64,000 nucleotides of DNA, taken from assembly GCA_903828535.1 (NCBI GenBank), contig CAIKMN010000011.1, forward strand, positions 62,001-126,000, in the 5' to 3' direction. The notes under the pieces are model-generated. The model saw nothing but the letters and a program-made list of their open reading frames with translations, was not told the DNA's origin and made no database searches. The position numbers were made by a program, and so were the translations under genes. Origin of the DNA: an uncultured Curvibacter sp. Lineage in GTDB: Bacteria > Pseudomonadota > Gammaproteobacteria > Burkholderiales > Burkholderiaceae_C. How positions within the stretch are numbered: the stretch's first letter is position 1; each line of letters starts with the position of its first letter. Below, in pieces: positions 31,260-41,642 of this stretch.

Positions 31260-32396
31260 ATGGCTTTGCTGACTCGCCAACTCGCTGAACATTGGGTGCT
31301 AAGGCAATGGCGAACACGGGGTCTTTGGGCGGGGTTGACTTGGCCTTTGGCCGCGCTGTTCGGGGCATTGCTGAGTCTGCGACGCCTTATGTACAGCACC
31401 GGCTTCATAAAAACCACCCGTTTGGATGCACATGTGATCGTCGTGGGCAACGTGGTGGCCGGGGGTACCGGCAAAACACCGGTGGTGATGGCCTTGGTCG
31501 ACCACCTGGTCGGACAAGGGTGGCAAGTCGGTGTGCTGGCCCGGGGCTACGGAGCCAAGCCCAGCCTCCCTGTGGTTGAAGTTGAATTCAACAGCCCCTC
31601 AAACGAAGTGGGTGACGAGCCCTTGCTGATCAAACAGCGTACGGGCGTGCCCGTCTTCATTGGACGCGAACGCGCCGCAGCTGGTAAAGCCTTGTTGGCA
31701 GCCTACCCCAACGTTCAAATCTTGGTTTGCGACGATGGCCTGCAGCACCTGGCGATGGCCCGTGACCTGGAAATTGGCGTTTTCGACGACCGCGGCGTTG
31801 GCAATGGCTTGCTACAACCTGCTGGGCCTTTGCGCGAGCCTTGGCCACGCCCGCTTGATTTTGTGCTGCACAGCGGACAGAAAACGGCTGACAGCGCCCC
31901 CCACCCGTTTTTGGGGCTAAAAAATTTACCCCTCTTTCGCGCCCAAAGGACTTTGTCCGATTTTGCAGAGCCGGTGTTGAGCCCGGCAGTTTCAAGCCCG
32001 GTTTCAGTGCCCTTGGCGCACTGGCAAGGTCAGCCTGTGGCCGCGGTGGCTGGCATCGCGCAACCGGACGTTTTTTTTAACGCTCTGCGCGCTCGAGGCT
32101 TGAACGTAGAGCGCGCCTATCCTCGCCCCGATCACCACGACTTTTCGGAGATCAACGAAACAGATAGCGGGTTACGACTTGAACCAAGGCCTTTGTTTTG
32201 CACTGAAAAAGACGCCGTCAAACTGCGCGGCTTGTTAACCTCCAGCCCCACTTCGAATGCCCCTCCTCCATCGAATGCCCCAGCACCAGCGCTTTGGACA
32301 GTGCCTTTGAAGTTGGAAATTGACCCGTCTTTTTGGCCCGCCTTGGACAGCCGACTCGAGGCGTTATCATCCCGGCATGGACAGCAAACTGCTTGA
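31260..32396 (+). CDS. lpxK: tetraacyldisaccharide 4'-kinase
   Basis: 378 residues. A membrane-near N-terminal helix is followed by a P-loop in [12 protein letters not shown], then [14 protein letters not shown] and ICDDGLQH-like [14 protein letters not shown], the LpxK set. It phosphorylates the lipid A precursor on the inner face of the inner membrane. The ATG at 31260 gives the family N-terminus; a start at 31209 would overlap exbD. kdsB, downstream, also serves lipopolysaccharide synthesis. Confidence 0.95.
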   Translation: MALLTRQLAEHWVLRQWRTRGLWAGLTWPLAALFGALLSLRRLMYSTGFIKTTRLDAHVIVVGNVVAGGTGKTPVVMALVDHLVGQGWQVGVLARGYGAKPSLPVVEVEFNSPSNEVGDEPLLIKQRTGVPVFIGRERAAAGKALLAAYPNVQILVCDDGLQHLAMARDLEIGVFDDRGVGNGLLQPAGPLREPWPRPLDFVLHSGQKTADSAPHPFLGLKNLPLFRAQRTLSDFAEPVLSPAVSSPVSVPLAHWQGQPVAAVAGIAQPDVFFNALRARGLNVERAYPRPDHHDFSEINETDSGLRLEPRPLFCTEKDAVKLRGLLTSSPTSNAPPPSNAPAPALWTVPLKLEIDPSFWPALDSRLEALSSRHGQQTA

Positions 32397-32559
32397 ACTT
32401 CTGGTCTGCCCGGTCACCAAAGGGCCGTTGACTTTTGACCGCGACCGACAAAAACTCATCTCTTTGAGCGCTCGCCTCGCCTACCCGGTTCGCGACGGCA
32501 TGCCCGTGCTTTTAGAAAATGAAGCGCGCGTGTTAACACCCGAAGAAGCCGAACGGTGA
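32377..32559 (+). CDS. Trm112 family protein (YcaR-like)
   Basis: 60 residues, [20 protein letters not shown] at the start and [17 protein letters not shown] in the middle. This is the usual size of the bacterial Trm112-like protein, which in eukaryotes activates methyltransferases; here its role is not known. It overlaps the lpxK end by 20 bases, so translation may be coupled. A longer frame from 32320 lies inside lpxK and is rejected. Confidence 0.9.
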   Translation: MDSKLLELLVCPVTKGPLTFDRDRQKLISLSARLAYPVRDGMPVLLENEARVLTPEEAER

Positions 32560-32578
32560 TTTGAAGTTGAGTGACCCG

Positions 32579-34094
<1,516 letters not shown>

Positions 34095-34096
34095 TT

Positions 34097-35209
34097 TCAG
34101 TTTGAATTCAAGAGCAAACTAAGTTGCAAACGCACCCTGGCCTTGGCCGGGGTGAGATCGCCCCAATCAGGGGCCAAAGTATGGGACGAGAAGCCCTCGG
34201 GCACCTGCGTGGGATGGCCTTGTGCACAGCGGGTCGTCCAGCACAATTGGATGCCCTGACTTTGCGCCTTTAACAAGGCCGCCCGCCACGCCTCACTGAG
34301 GGTGCCATTGCCAGTACTGGCGACCACAATCCCCCGAACGCCGGCCATCACCAACGCCTCAATTTCCCAAGCTTCAGAGCCCGCATGGTGGGTCAAGATA
34401 CCCACTCGGGGCCAAGCTTCTGCCGGCGTCCTGAGCAACAGGGCCAAATGATTGACCTCAACCGGTTGGGCGGTTTGGGTAGCGGTTTGGGAAGTGGTTT
34501 GAATTTGGGCTTGACTTGGAGAGGGCGGTTTTGTTTGCCATTGCCACTGAGTCCCTTGTTCAGGCTTTGTCAAATTGGACACGGGTCTTTTGAGCAAAGT
34601 GGCCGCCACGGGCCTGTCACCCGAATCGAAAGCGTCTAAATTTTGTGGGTGACTCTTGCGAACCCAGCGGGCCGCGTGGGCTTGGCCTGCACAAACGACC
34701 CAAACGCCCTTGGCTTGGGTTTCCCGGGAGCTGGCCAGCAACAAGGCATCCGCCAGGTTTTGGGGGCCATCCGCATCGGGCGCGTTGCTGGGCCGCATGG
34801 CGCAGGTCAAAACAAGGGGCTTGCTGAGTTCAGCCTCGTCTCGATTTAAAACGACTTCTAAAAAAGTCGCTGTTTCCTCAAGGGTATCGGTGCCGTGGGT
34901 GATGACCACGCCCGCCACCTCGTCGTCTTGCAAGGCGGGCACAAGGGCCTGAATCAGGGCCACCCAATGGGCAGGGTTCAGGTCTTTGCTGTCAATTTGG
35001 GCCACTTGTTGGCTCACCAAGGTCAGGGCACTTTGCCCCTCTCCGACGGCCCCCTCTTCATGCCCCTCTTGACACCATTCGCTCAACAAATCAGCCACCG
35101 AACGTTGGGCGGCCACGTAATGTTCAGGCAAATGAGGGTCTGCTGCCAACCCAGCGATGGTGCCCCCCATCCCCAAAACCATGATTTTGTGAGGCGAAGA
35201 ATTTTTCAT
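34097..35209 (-). CDS. L-asparaginase family protein
   Basis: 370 residues. The first catalytic threonine is in VLGMGGTIAG and the second in VVITHGTDTLEETATFLE, with LTCAMRPSNAPDADGPQNL between them and the C-domain. It hydrolyses asparagine to aspartate and ammonia; no signal peptide is seen, so a cytoplasmic form is likely. A Ser/Gln/Thr-rich insert (PSPSQAQIQTTSQTATQTAQ) splits the C-terminal part. The start lies 36 bases from the LexA boxes of the divergent lexA. Confidence 0.9.
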   Translation of the reverse strand: MKNSSPHKIMVLGMGGTIAGLAADPHLPEHYVAAQRSVADLLSEWCQEGHEEGAVGEGQSALTLVSQQVAQIDSKDLNPAHWVALIQALVPALQDDEVAGVVITHGTDTLEETATFLEVVLNRDEAELSKPLVLTCAMRPSNAPDADGPQNLADALLLASSRETQAKGVWVVCAGQAHAARWVRKSHPQNLDAFDSGDRPVAATLLKRPVSNLTKPEQGTQWQWQTKPPSPSQAQIQTTSQTATQTAQPVEVNHLALLLRTPAEAWPRVGILTHHAGSEAWEIEALVMAGVRGIVVASTGNGTLSEAWRAALLKAQSQGIQLCWTTRCAQGHPTQVPEGFSSHTLAPDWGDLTPAKARVRLQLSLLLNSN

Positions 35210-35227
35210 TTTTTTTTAGAGGAGGAC

Positions 35228-35255
35228 TTGCACAATTAAAGAAACTGGTTAAAAA
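35228..35255 (+). promoter_or_regulatory. candidate promoter of lexA
   Basis: TTGCAC (35228-35233) and TAAAAA (35250-35255) are 16 bases apart. The -10 overlaps the first LexA box, which fits repression by promoter occlusion. Confidence 0.45.
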
Positions 35256-35260
35256 TACAG
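35245..35260 (+). promoter_or_regulatory. LexA (SOS) box 1
   Basis: CTGGTTAAAAATACAG, that is CTG-N10-CAG with an A/T-rich centre, the pattern bound by LexA in beta- and gammaproteobacteria. Confidence 0.85.
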
Positions 35261-35263
35261 TTA

Positions 35264-35279
35264 CTGGGTATTTATTCAG
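35264..35279 (+). promoter_or_regulatory. LexA (SOS) box 2
   Basis: CTGGGTATTTATTCAG, again CTG-N10-CAG. It begins 19 bases after box 1 and ends 29 bases before the lexA ATG. Tandem boxes ahead of lexA also occur in E. coli. Confidence 0.85.
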
Positions 35280-35308
35280 CTTTGCTAAGCCACTCGCACG
35301 GAGGCAAC

Positions 35309-35989
35309 ATGACCGACTTTTTGACTGAGGCCCCATTTTCCTTGAAGTTGACAGCCAGACAACAACAAATTCTGGAACTCATCCAAAAGGCGATTGCCCA
35401 AACCGGCGCCCCCCCCACGCGCGCAGAAATCGCCTCTGAGTTGGGCTTCAAGTCGCCCAATGCGGCCGAAGAACACCTTCAAGCACTGGCTCGTAAAGGG
35501 GCCATTGAGTTGGTCAGCGGTACGTCCCGTGGCATTCGTTTGCGAGGCGCCAATTCCCAGCGGTTCAACCAAATGGCCTTTCCCTTGGCCAGTTTGAGCC
35601 AGCTGGCATTGCCTTTGATCGGCCGCGTTTCTGCAGGCTCGCCAATCCTGGCGCAAGAACACGTCGATCAGACCTACCACGTGGAAACCAGCCTGTTCAG
35701 TACCCCACCCGACTTTCTGTTGAAGGTGCGGGGCATGTCCATGCGCGACGCCGGCATCATGGACGGCGACTTGTTGGCGGTTAAAACCACCCGCGAAGCC
35801 AAAAACGGGCAGATCGTCGTGGCCCGCTTGGGCGATGAAGTGACCGTTAAACGCTTTCGCAGAACGGCTCAGCACATTGAATTGCTGCCTGAAAACCCAG
35901 ACTACGCCCCCATCATCGTGCAAGACGATGAATCTTTTGAAATCGAAGGCTTGGCTGTGGGTTTGATACGCAACACAGTCTTGATGTAA
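35309..35989 (+). CDS. lexA: SOS repressor LexA
   Basis: 226 residues from [21 protein letters not shown] winged helix N-domain ([22 protein letters not shown]) is followed by the self-cleavage site A109-G110 (GRVSAGSP) and the catalytic dyad S144 (RGMSMRDAG) and K181 (VTVKRF), spaced as in E. coli. It represses SOS genes until RecA filaments trigger cleavage. The ATG at 35309 has GGAGG 4 bases before it; a TTG at 35282 lies in the operator region and is rejected. Confidence 0.97.
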   Translation: MTDFLTEAPFSLKLTARQQQILELIQKAIAQTGAPPTRAEIASELGFKSPNAAEEHLQALARKGAIELVSGTSRGIRLRGANSQRFNQMAFPLASLSQLALPLIGRVSAGSPILAQEHVDQTYHVETSLFSTPPDFLLKVRGMSMRDAGIMDGDLLAVKTTREAKNGQIVVARLGDEVTVKRFRRTAQHIELLPENPDYAPIIVQDDESFEIEGLAVGLIRNTVLM

Positions 35990-36004
35990 TTTTGGAGAGT
36001 TCCC

Positions 36005-36253
36005 ATGAGCCTGTTTTCTTTTAAATTTTTAAAGTCTGCCCAAGCTATTTTGGTGCCACGGGAAGTTGCTCCGGCGGTTCCGGTCCGTCAAACGGTTCGC
36101 CCATCACGCCCTTTACGGGTGCTTTGTGTGCGCGACCCCAAGGGAAGCGGCCTGTCCCAACAAAATCCAGGCCGCTTGGTCATTTCGGGCCGCATGGCCG
36201 ATGTTTGCGCCGAACTCGACCGCATGGTCAAAGCCCAAGCACGTCTGCATTGA
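36005..36253 (+). CDS. small protein of unknown function downstream of lexA
   Basis: 82 residues, not recognised. It starts MSLFSFKFLKSAQAILVPRE and ends GRLVISGRMADVCAELDRMV-KAQARLH. It is basic, with no signal peptide or membrane segment. A good GGAGAG lies before its ATG and the gap to lexA is 15 bases, so it should be made from the lexA transcript and induced with it. In Pseudomonas the gene after lexA is sulA, a division inhibitor, but I see no SulA similarity here. Confidence 0.75.
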   Translation: MSLFSFKFLKSAQAILVPREVAPAVPVRQTVRPSRPLRVLCVRDPKGSGLSQQNPGRLVISGRMADVCAELDRMVKAQARLH

Positions 36254-36321
36254 ATTGAGGCGCCTCCCAGCTTCGAGCGAGGGGTAAAAGTCACGCCACA
36301 ATCGAGGCACAATGTTGGGAT

Positions 36322-37329
36322 ATGAACATTGTGATCCTCGATGACTACCAAGATGCGGTGCGCAAGCTGAAATGTGCCAGCAAGCTGGATGCTTATGCCG
36401 CCAAGGTCTACACCAACACCGTCAAAGGCATGGGCCAATTGGCCGTTCGACTGAAAGACGCAGAAGCCTTGGTTTTGGTTCGTGAACGCACGCAACTCAA
36501 CCGGGCTCTGATTGAAAAACTCCCCAAACTGCGTTTGATTTCTCAAACTGGCAAAATTGGCCCTCACATTGATTTGGCTGCTTGCACCGAACGGGGCATC
36601 GCCGTTGCAGAGGGCGTCGGCTCACCCGTCGCCCCAGCCGAGTTGACTTGGGCCCTGATCATGGCCGCCATGCGGCGCTTGCCTCAGTACATCTCCAACT
36701 TGAAACATGGCGCTTGGCAACAATCCGGCCTGAAAGCGTCTTCGATGCCCCCCAACTTTGGGCTCGGCAACACCTTGCGCGGCAAAACACTGGGCATTTG
36801 GGGCTACGGCCGCATCGGTCAATTGGTTGCCAAATATGGACAAGCTTTTGGCATGAATGTCAAAGTCTGGGGCCGTGAAGCTTCACGCGCCCAAGCCCTG
36901 GCCGATGGGTTTCAAGCCTTCACCAGTCGGGAGGCCTGTTTTGAAGAAAGCGATGTGCTGAGTTTGCACCTGCGCTTGTGCGACGACACGCAAAACATCG
37001 TCAGCGCCGACGATTTGGCCCGAATGAAACCCACTGCCTTGCTGGTCAACACCTCGCGCTCCGAGCTCATTGAATCCGGCGCCCTCTTGGCCGCCTTGAA
37101 TCGGGGCCGTCCTGGCTTGGCGGCTGTTGATGTGTTTGAAAGCGAGCCGATTTTGCAGGGCCATGCTTTATTGCGTTTGGAAAACTGCATTTGCACGCCC
37201 CATATTGGCTATGTAGAACAAGATTCTTATGAGCTGTATTTTGGGGCTGCCTTTGACAACATCATCAATTACATCAAAGGCACCCCCACCAATATCGTCA
37301 ACCCAGGCGCTTTACAAGTTCGGCGCTGA
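36322..37329 (+). CDS. D-2-hydroxyacid dehydrogenase family protein
   Basis: 335 residues. The substrate domain is followed by a Rossmann domain with LGIWGYGRIGQLVAKYG and the catalytic region NTSRSELI, VDVFESEP and CTPHIGY (arginine, glutamate and histidine of the family). It reduces 2-keto acids or oxidises D-2-hydroxy acids with NAD(P). It is not a canonical SerA: there is no ACT domain. It lies 20 bases before the 3-hydroxyacyl-CoA dehydrogenase gene, so the two may be cotranscribed. The substrate is not known. Confidence 0.88.
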   Translation: MNIVILDDYQDAVRKLKCASKLDAYAAKVYTNTVKGMGQLAVRLKDAEALVLVRERTQLNRALIEKLPKLRLISQTGKIGPHIDLAACTERGIAVAEGVGSPVAPAELTWALIMAAMRRLPQYISNLKHGAWQQSGLKASSMPPNFGLGNTLRGKTLGIWGYGRIGQLVAKYGQAFGMNVKVWGREASRAQALADGFQAFTSREACFEESDVLSLHLRLCDDTQNIVSADDLARMKPTALLVNTSRSELIESGALLAALNRGRPGLAAVDVFESEPILQGHALLRLENCICTPHIGYVEQDSYELYFGAAFDNIINYIKGTPTNIVNPGALQVRR

Positions 37330-37349
37330 AACCCTGATTCAAGATCGTC

Positions 37350-38870
37350 ATGACTCCTATTTTCCAAAAAGTGGCTGTTGTCGGCACCGGCGCCATGGGG
37401 CGCGGCATCGCGCAAATGGCCGTTCAAGCCGGCAGCGCCGTTCAACTGTTTGACGCACAAGTCGGTGCGGCCGAAAAGTCCGAGCAAGCTTTGCACCAAC
37501 AGTGGCAAAAGTTGGCTGAGAAGGGGCGACTGACTGCCGAGCAAGTCGCGACCTACATCGCCCGTTTGTCCGTCTGCAACAACCTGTTCGATCTGGGTTC
37601 CTGCGACCTCGTCATCGAAGCCATCGTCGAAAAGTTAGACATCAAACAACAGCTTTTTGCACAGTTAGAAACCATCGTTTCGGCCCAATCCGTGCTTGCC
37701 AGCAACACCTCTTCGTTGTCCATCACGGCCATCGCGGCGGGCTTGAAGCACCCCGAACGTTTGGCGGGTTACCACTTCTTTAACCCCGTGCCCTTAATGA
37801 AGGTGGTCGAGGTCATTGGCGGATTGGCGACGGCCGCTGAGGTCTGTGAAAAGCTCACTGCCTACACGCGTCAAATGGGCCACACGCCAGTCAGCGCGAC
37901 CGATACCCCTGGCTTCATCGTCAACCACGCCGGACGGGGTTATGGCACCGAGGCCTTGCGCATCATCACAGAAGGCGTGACAGATTTTCAAACTGTCGAC
38001 GCGATTTTGCGCGACCAAGTGGGCTTCAAATTGGGGCCTTTCGAGCTGTTCGACTTGACCGGATTGGATGTTTCCCAACCGGTCATGGAATCGATCTACC
38101 ACCAGTACTTTGAAGAGCCGCGTTACCGCCCGAGCGTGATTGGCGCCCAGCGTTTAGCGGGCCGCCAACTGGGCCGTAAAACCAACCATGGGTTTTATCG
38201 CTACGCAGAAGGCCAAGCCCTCAAAGCGAACGAACCGACCGTCCCTGTGGTGGCCGAGTTGCCGCCCGTATGGGTCTCCTCACGCGCCGCACGCCGGGCC
38301 GAGTTGTATCAACTGCTGAAAGACCTTGGTGCCCAAATTGAAACCGGCGCTGCGCCCTCTTCCCAGGCACTTTGTTTGGTGGCGCCTTTGGGCTTTGACG
38401 TCACCACCATGGCCGTGGTGGAGCGACTCGACCCCAGCCGCACCGTGGGGATTGACCTGTTGATCGACGACAAAGCCACGCGACGCCGTGTGCTCGCCAC
38501 CAACCCCGCGACCCGAGAGGACATGCGCGATGCGGCCCATGCCCTGTTTGCGCGGGACGGCAAAGCGGTTTCCGTCATTCGCGACAGCGGTGGTTTCGTT
38601 ACACAACGGGTGTTGGCCAACATCGTCAACATTGCCAGCGACATTTGCCAGCAAGGCATTTGCAGCCCCGAGGACTTGGAGCTTGCGGTCACATTGGGCC
38701 TGGGCTACCCCATGGGCCCCTTGGCCATGGGCAATGCCTACGGCCCCGACAACCTGCTCGAGGTCTTGTTCAACCTTTACACCGTATATGGCGATCCTCG
38801 ATACCGCCCCAGCCCTTGGTTGCGCCGCCGCGGTGCCATTGGTTTGAGCCTGTTGCACCGAGAAGCCTGA
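37350..38870 (+). CDS. 3-hydroxyacyl-CoA dehydrogenase, PaaH/PaaC-like
   Basis: 506 residues. The NAD site VAVVGTGAMGRGIAQ starts at residue 8; SNTSSLSITAIAAGLKHPERLAGYHFFNPVPLMKVVEV (read in parts) is the family signature with the catalytic His-Glu pair. Two C-terminal 3HCDH domains follow (GFIVNHAGRGYGTEAL and GFVTQRVLANIVN). It oxidises 3-hydroxyacyl-CoA to 3-ketoacyl-CoA. The double C-domain length matches the phenylacetate-pathway enzyme PaaH, but no other paa genes are near. Confidence 0.92.
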   Translation: MTPIFQKVAVVGTGAMGRGIAQMAVQAGSAVQLFDAQVGAAEKSEQALHQQWQKLAEKGRLTAEQVATYIARLSVCNNLFDLGSCDLVIEAIVEKLDIKQQLFAQLETIVSAQSVLASNTSSLSITAIAAGLKHPERLAGYHFFNPVPLMKVVEVIGGLATAAEVCEKLTAYTRQMGHTPVSATDTPGFIVNHAGRGYGTEALRIITEGVTDFQTVDAILRDQVGFKLGPFELFDLTGLDVSQPVMESIYHQYFEEPRYRPSVIGAQRLAGRQLGRKTNHGFYRYAEGQALKANEPTVPVVAELPPVWVSSRAARRAELYQLLKDLGAQIETGAAPSSQALCLVAPLGFDVTTMAVVERLDPSRTVGIDLLIDDKATRRRVLATNPATREDMRDAAHALFARDGKAVSVIRDSGGFVTQRVLANIVNIASDICQQGICSPEDLELAVTLGLGYPMGPLAMGNAYGPDNLLEVLFNLYTVYGDPRYRPSPWLRRRGAIGLSLLHREA

Positions 38871-38895
38871 ATAGAGAATACAAAGGTCCTTGCCC

Positions 38896-39675
38896 ATGCC
38901 CGCCGAACTCAAAAGCACCAGTCAAGGTCAAACGCTGATCTTGACCATCAGCAACCCCGAGATGCGCAACGCCTTGGGCCCTGAAATTTATGCCGCTGGG
39001 GTCGAGGCCTTGAGCGTGGCCGAAAGCAATACCGACATTCGCAGCGTGGTCATCACCGGTGAAGGCCACTGGTTTTGTGCGGGTGGCAACTTGCAACGCT
39101 TGCAAGCCAACCGCTTGCAACCGCCGGAACACCAAGCCCAGAGCATCGAGAACCTGCACAACTTTATTGAGGCCATTCGGGTCTTTCCTCACCCCGTTGT
39201 GGCCGCTGTGGAAGGGCCTGCAGCAGGCGCTGGTTTTTCTTTGGTCTTGGCTTGCGATTTGGTGGTCGCGGCGCGCGATGCTTTTTTTGCAATGTCTTAC
39301 AGCACCGTTGGACTCTCCCCCGATGGCGGCGCCAGCCATGCCTTGGCCCACGCCCTGCCACGTGCTTTGGCGACGGAATTGTTGATGCTCGGCGGTCGGA
39401 TCGACTCAACCACCCTGCATCAGCACGGCCTGGTCAACCGCATCAGCGAGTCTGGTGCTGCCTTAAGCACCGCCCTGGCGCTGGCAGAGCAACTTAACCA
39501 GCGTGCGCCCAATGCACTGACCAGCATCAAAGAGTTGCTGCAACAAGCGAAGGGCCTCTCTTTGACACAACAACTGGCGTGCGAGCGCGACGCGTTTGTC
39601 AAAAACCTGCACCACCCGAATGGGGGCATTGGCATCCATGCTTTTTTGAACAAGACCGCGCCTCGTTTTGAGTAA
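38896..39675 (+). CDS. enoyl-CoA hydratase/isomerase family protein
   Basis: 259 residues of the crotonase fold. The oxyanion-hole segments are GEGHWFCAGGNL and EGPAAGAGFSLVLACD, followed by GLSPDGGASHALAHALPR. It would hydrate or isomerise enoyl-CoA, which pairs with the dehydrogenase gene 25 bases upstream. The E in the hydratase loop is replaced by SPDGGAS, as in many isomerase-like members, so isomerase activity is possible. ATG 38896 follows AAAGG. Confidence 0.9.
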   Translation: MPAELKSTSQGQTLILTISNPEMRNALGPEIYAAGVEALSVAESNTDIRSVVITGEGHWFCAGGNLQRLQANRLQPPEHQAQSIENLHNFIEAIRVFPHPVVAAVEGPAAGAGFSLVLACDLVVAARDAFFAMSYSTVGLSPDGGASHALAHALPRALATELLMLGGRIDSTTLHQHGLVNRISESGAALSTALALAEQLNQRAPNALTSIKELLQQAKGLSLTQQLACERDAFVKNLHHPNGGIGIHAFLNKTAPRFE

Positions 39676-39754
39676 AGTCAACTAAATAAAACAAACAACG
39701 CCGCGGTCTCTGAGGCGACAATTTTTCAACTTTCAGTCACACAAAAGACAGTCC

Positions 39755-40474
39755 ATGGACCAGCCCATTCTGACAATGGAGGAACGCGAGTCGATCAATT
39801 CGGGTCGCTGGTTTTCTTCACTCTCACCCTCACTTAGACACGACATTCTTCGATGCGCTTATGTCAAACGTTACCGCGACGGCGATCTGATCACAGCCCG
39901 TGGCGAACCGCCCGAGGAATGGATGGCCTGCGCCAAGGGGGCCGTTCGGGTCAGCTCGACCTCGATCTCGGGCAAGCAAATCACGTTGACTTATGTGGAG
40001 CCGGGGATCTGGTTCGGCGACGTTTCGATCTTCGACGGGGATCGGCGCACGCACGATGCCTACGCGCATGGCGAAACCACCTGTCTGTGTGTGGCCAAAG
40101 CCGATTTCAAAAAAATCTTGGCGCTTCATGTGGAGTTCTACGAAGCCATGATTCGCTTGCATGCGCGACGCATCCGTCAGCTCTACGGCTTGGTCGAAGA
40201 CTTGAACACACTGCCGCTGCGCTCACGATTGGCCAAACAACTGCTGCACTTGGTACGCAGTTATGGCGTGCCGAGTTTGTCCAACAGCAGCGAAATGCGA
40301 ATTGGTCTGCACCTGGCACAAGAGGAACTGGCACAGTTGTTGGGCGCTTCAAGACAAAGGGTCAATCAAGAACTGAAATCAATGGAGCGCGAGGAGGCCA
40401 TTCGCATCGAGCCGGCGGGGCTGATTGTCAAGGACCGCGAAGCGTTGATGCGCATCAGCGAAGCCGATCTTTGA
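39755..40474 (+). CDS. Crp/Fnr family transcriptional regulator
   Basis: 239 residues. A cyclic-nucleotide-binding fold (DGDLITARGEPPEEWMACAKG, FGDVSIFDGDRRTHDAYAHG in parts) is followed by a dimer helix and a helix-turn-helix with LAQEELAQLLGASRQRVNQELKSME. There is no N-terminal cysteine cluster of the FNR type. The effector is unknown. It sits between the hydratase and kinase genes, 40 bases before the latter, and may control them. Confidence 0.9.
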   Translation: MDQPILTMEERESINSGRWFSSLSPSLRHDILRCAYVKRYRDGDLITARGEPPEEWMACAKGAVRVSSTSISGKQITLTYVEPGIWFGDVSIFDGDRRTHDAYAHGETTCLCVAKADFKKILALHVEFYEAMIRLHARRIRQLYGLVEDLNTLPLRSRLAKQLLHLVRSYGVPSLSNSSEMRIGLHLAQEELAQLLGASRQRVNQELKSMEREEAIRIEPAGLIVKDREALMRISEADL

Positions 40475-40514
40475 GCATCGTGCCACGATCCACTTTGAAC
40501 CCAGGGGCAGTCGC

Positions 40515-41606
40515 ATGACCCAATTCGATCATTTCATTGGCACCCGCGCGGTGTCTGAGCAGCACACTTTCGACATCGCCGCTTTGTCGGCCTGGCTGCA
40601 GCAAAACCTACCCGGCTTTAAGGGTCCCTTGAGCGTTGAAATGTTCAAGGGCGGCCAGTCCAATCCCACCTACAAACTCATCACACCGCAACGCCAGTAT
40701 GTGATGCGCGCCAAGCCCGGTCCGGTGGCCAAATTGTTGCCATCGGCCCATGCCATTGAGCGGGAATTCAAGGTGATGCGCGGCTTGGCGGGCACCCCCG
40801 TCCCCGTGCCTGAGATGCTGTGCCTGTGCGAGGACGAAACCGTCATAGGTCGCGCGTTTTACGTCATGGACTTCGTCTCCGGTCGAGTCCTGTGGGACCA
40901 GTCCTTGCCTGGCCTTTCACGCGAACAACGCTTTGATATTTACAACGAAATGAACCGGGTGTTGGCCGCCCTGCACTCGGTCGATTTCGCTGCTCAAGGG
41001 CTGGCCGACTACGGCCGGCCAGGCAATTATTTCGAGCGCCAAATCGGACGCTGGAGCAAGCAATACACGGCCTCCATTACCGAGCCCAATCCCGCCATGG
41101 ACCGCTTGATGGAATGGCTGCCTGAGAACATCCCTGAAGCGGCCAAAGACCCCTCCATGGTCAGCATCGTGCATGGGGACTATCGACTCGATAACATGAT
41201 GTTTGCTGCCGATGGGCCACGCGTCATCGCCGTGCTGGATTGGGAGCTGTCCACCTTGGGTCACCCCTTGGCTGATTTCAGTTACCACTGCATGGCTTGG
41301 CACATTGAACCCGGCAGCTTTCGAGGCATCGGCGGCTTGGACTTGGCGGCTTTGGGCATTCCTTCGGAAGCCGACTACATCCAGATGTACTGCGAGCGCA
41401 CGGGGCGGTTTACGCCCGCTGAGCTCAAAGCCGACTGGAACTTTTACCTCGCCTACAACCTTTTCCGCATGTCTGCGATTTTGCAAGGCATTGCCAAACG
41501 GGTTGAGATGGGCACGGCGTCCAGCGAACAAGCCATAAGCTCAGGTCGTGGGGCCCGTCCCATGTCCGAGATGGCTTGGGCCTTGGTACAAAACCACTAT
41601 TTTTGA
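40515..41606 (+). CDS. APH-fold phosphotransferase, ACAD10/ACAD11-kinase or LvaA-like
   Basis: 363 residues. The ATP lysine is K67 (YVMRAKPGP); the catalytic loop HGDYRLDN runs from H220 to N227 (D222 the base), and the metal-binding DWE has D242. The run VIAVLDWELSTLGHPLADFSY is the form typical of the kinase domain of ACAD10/ACAD11 rather than of drug-resistance kinases. Members of this group, such as LvaA for levulinate use in Pseudomonas putida, phosphorylate the 4-hydroxy group of an acyl-CoA. An acyl-CoA dehydrogenase gene follows 36 bases on. Confidence 0.85.
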   Translation: MTQFDHFIGTRAVSEQHTFDIAALSAWLQQNLPGFKGPLSVEMFKGGQSNPTYKLITPQRQYVMRAKPGPVAKLLPSAHAIEREFKVMRGLAGTPVPVPEMLCLCEDETVIGRAFYVMDFVSGRVLWDQSLPGLSREQRFDIYNEMNRVLAALHSVDFAAQGLADYGRPGNYFERQIGRWSKQYTASITEPNPAMDRLMEWLPENIPEAAKDPSMVSIVHGDYRLDNMMFAADGPRVIAVLDWELSTLGHPLADFSYHCMAWHIEPGSFRGIGGLDLAALGIPSEADYIQMYCERTGRFTPAELKADWNFYLAYNLFRMSAILQGIAKRVEMGTASSEQAISSGRGARPMSEMAWALVQNHYF

Positions 41607-41642
41607 AATCGCTTTTTTTTCACGACAACACAAGAGGCATCC

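Noticed and set aside
37350-39675. Part of a phenylacetate (paa) cluster
   Set aside because: The two genes resemble paaH and paaG-type enzymes, but no ring epoxidase, CoA ligase or other paa gene is present.
40515-41606. Aminoglycoside resistance kinase
   Set aside because: It has the APH catalytic loop, but the surrounding sequence and the ACAD neighbour fit the acyl-CoA kinase group, not drug resistance.
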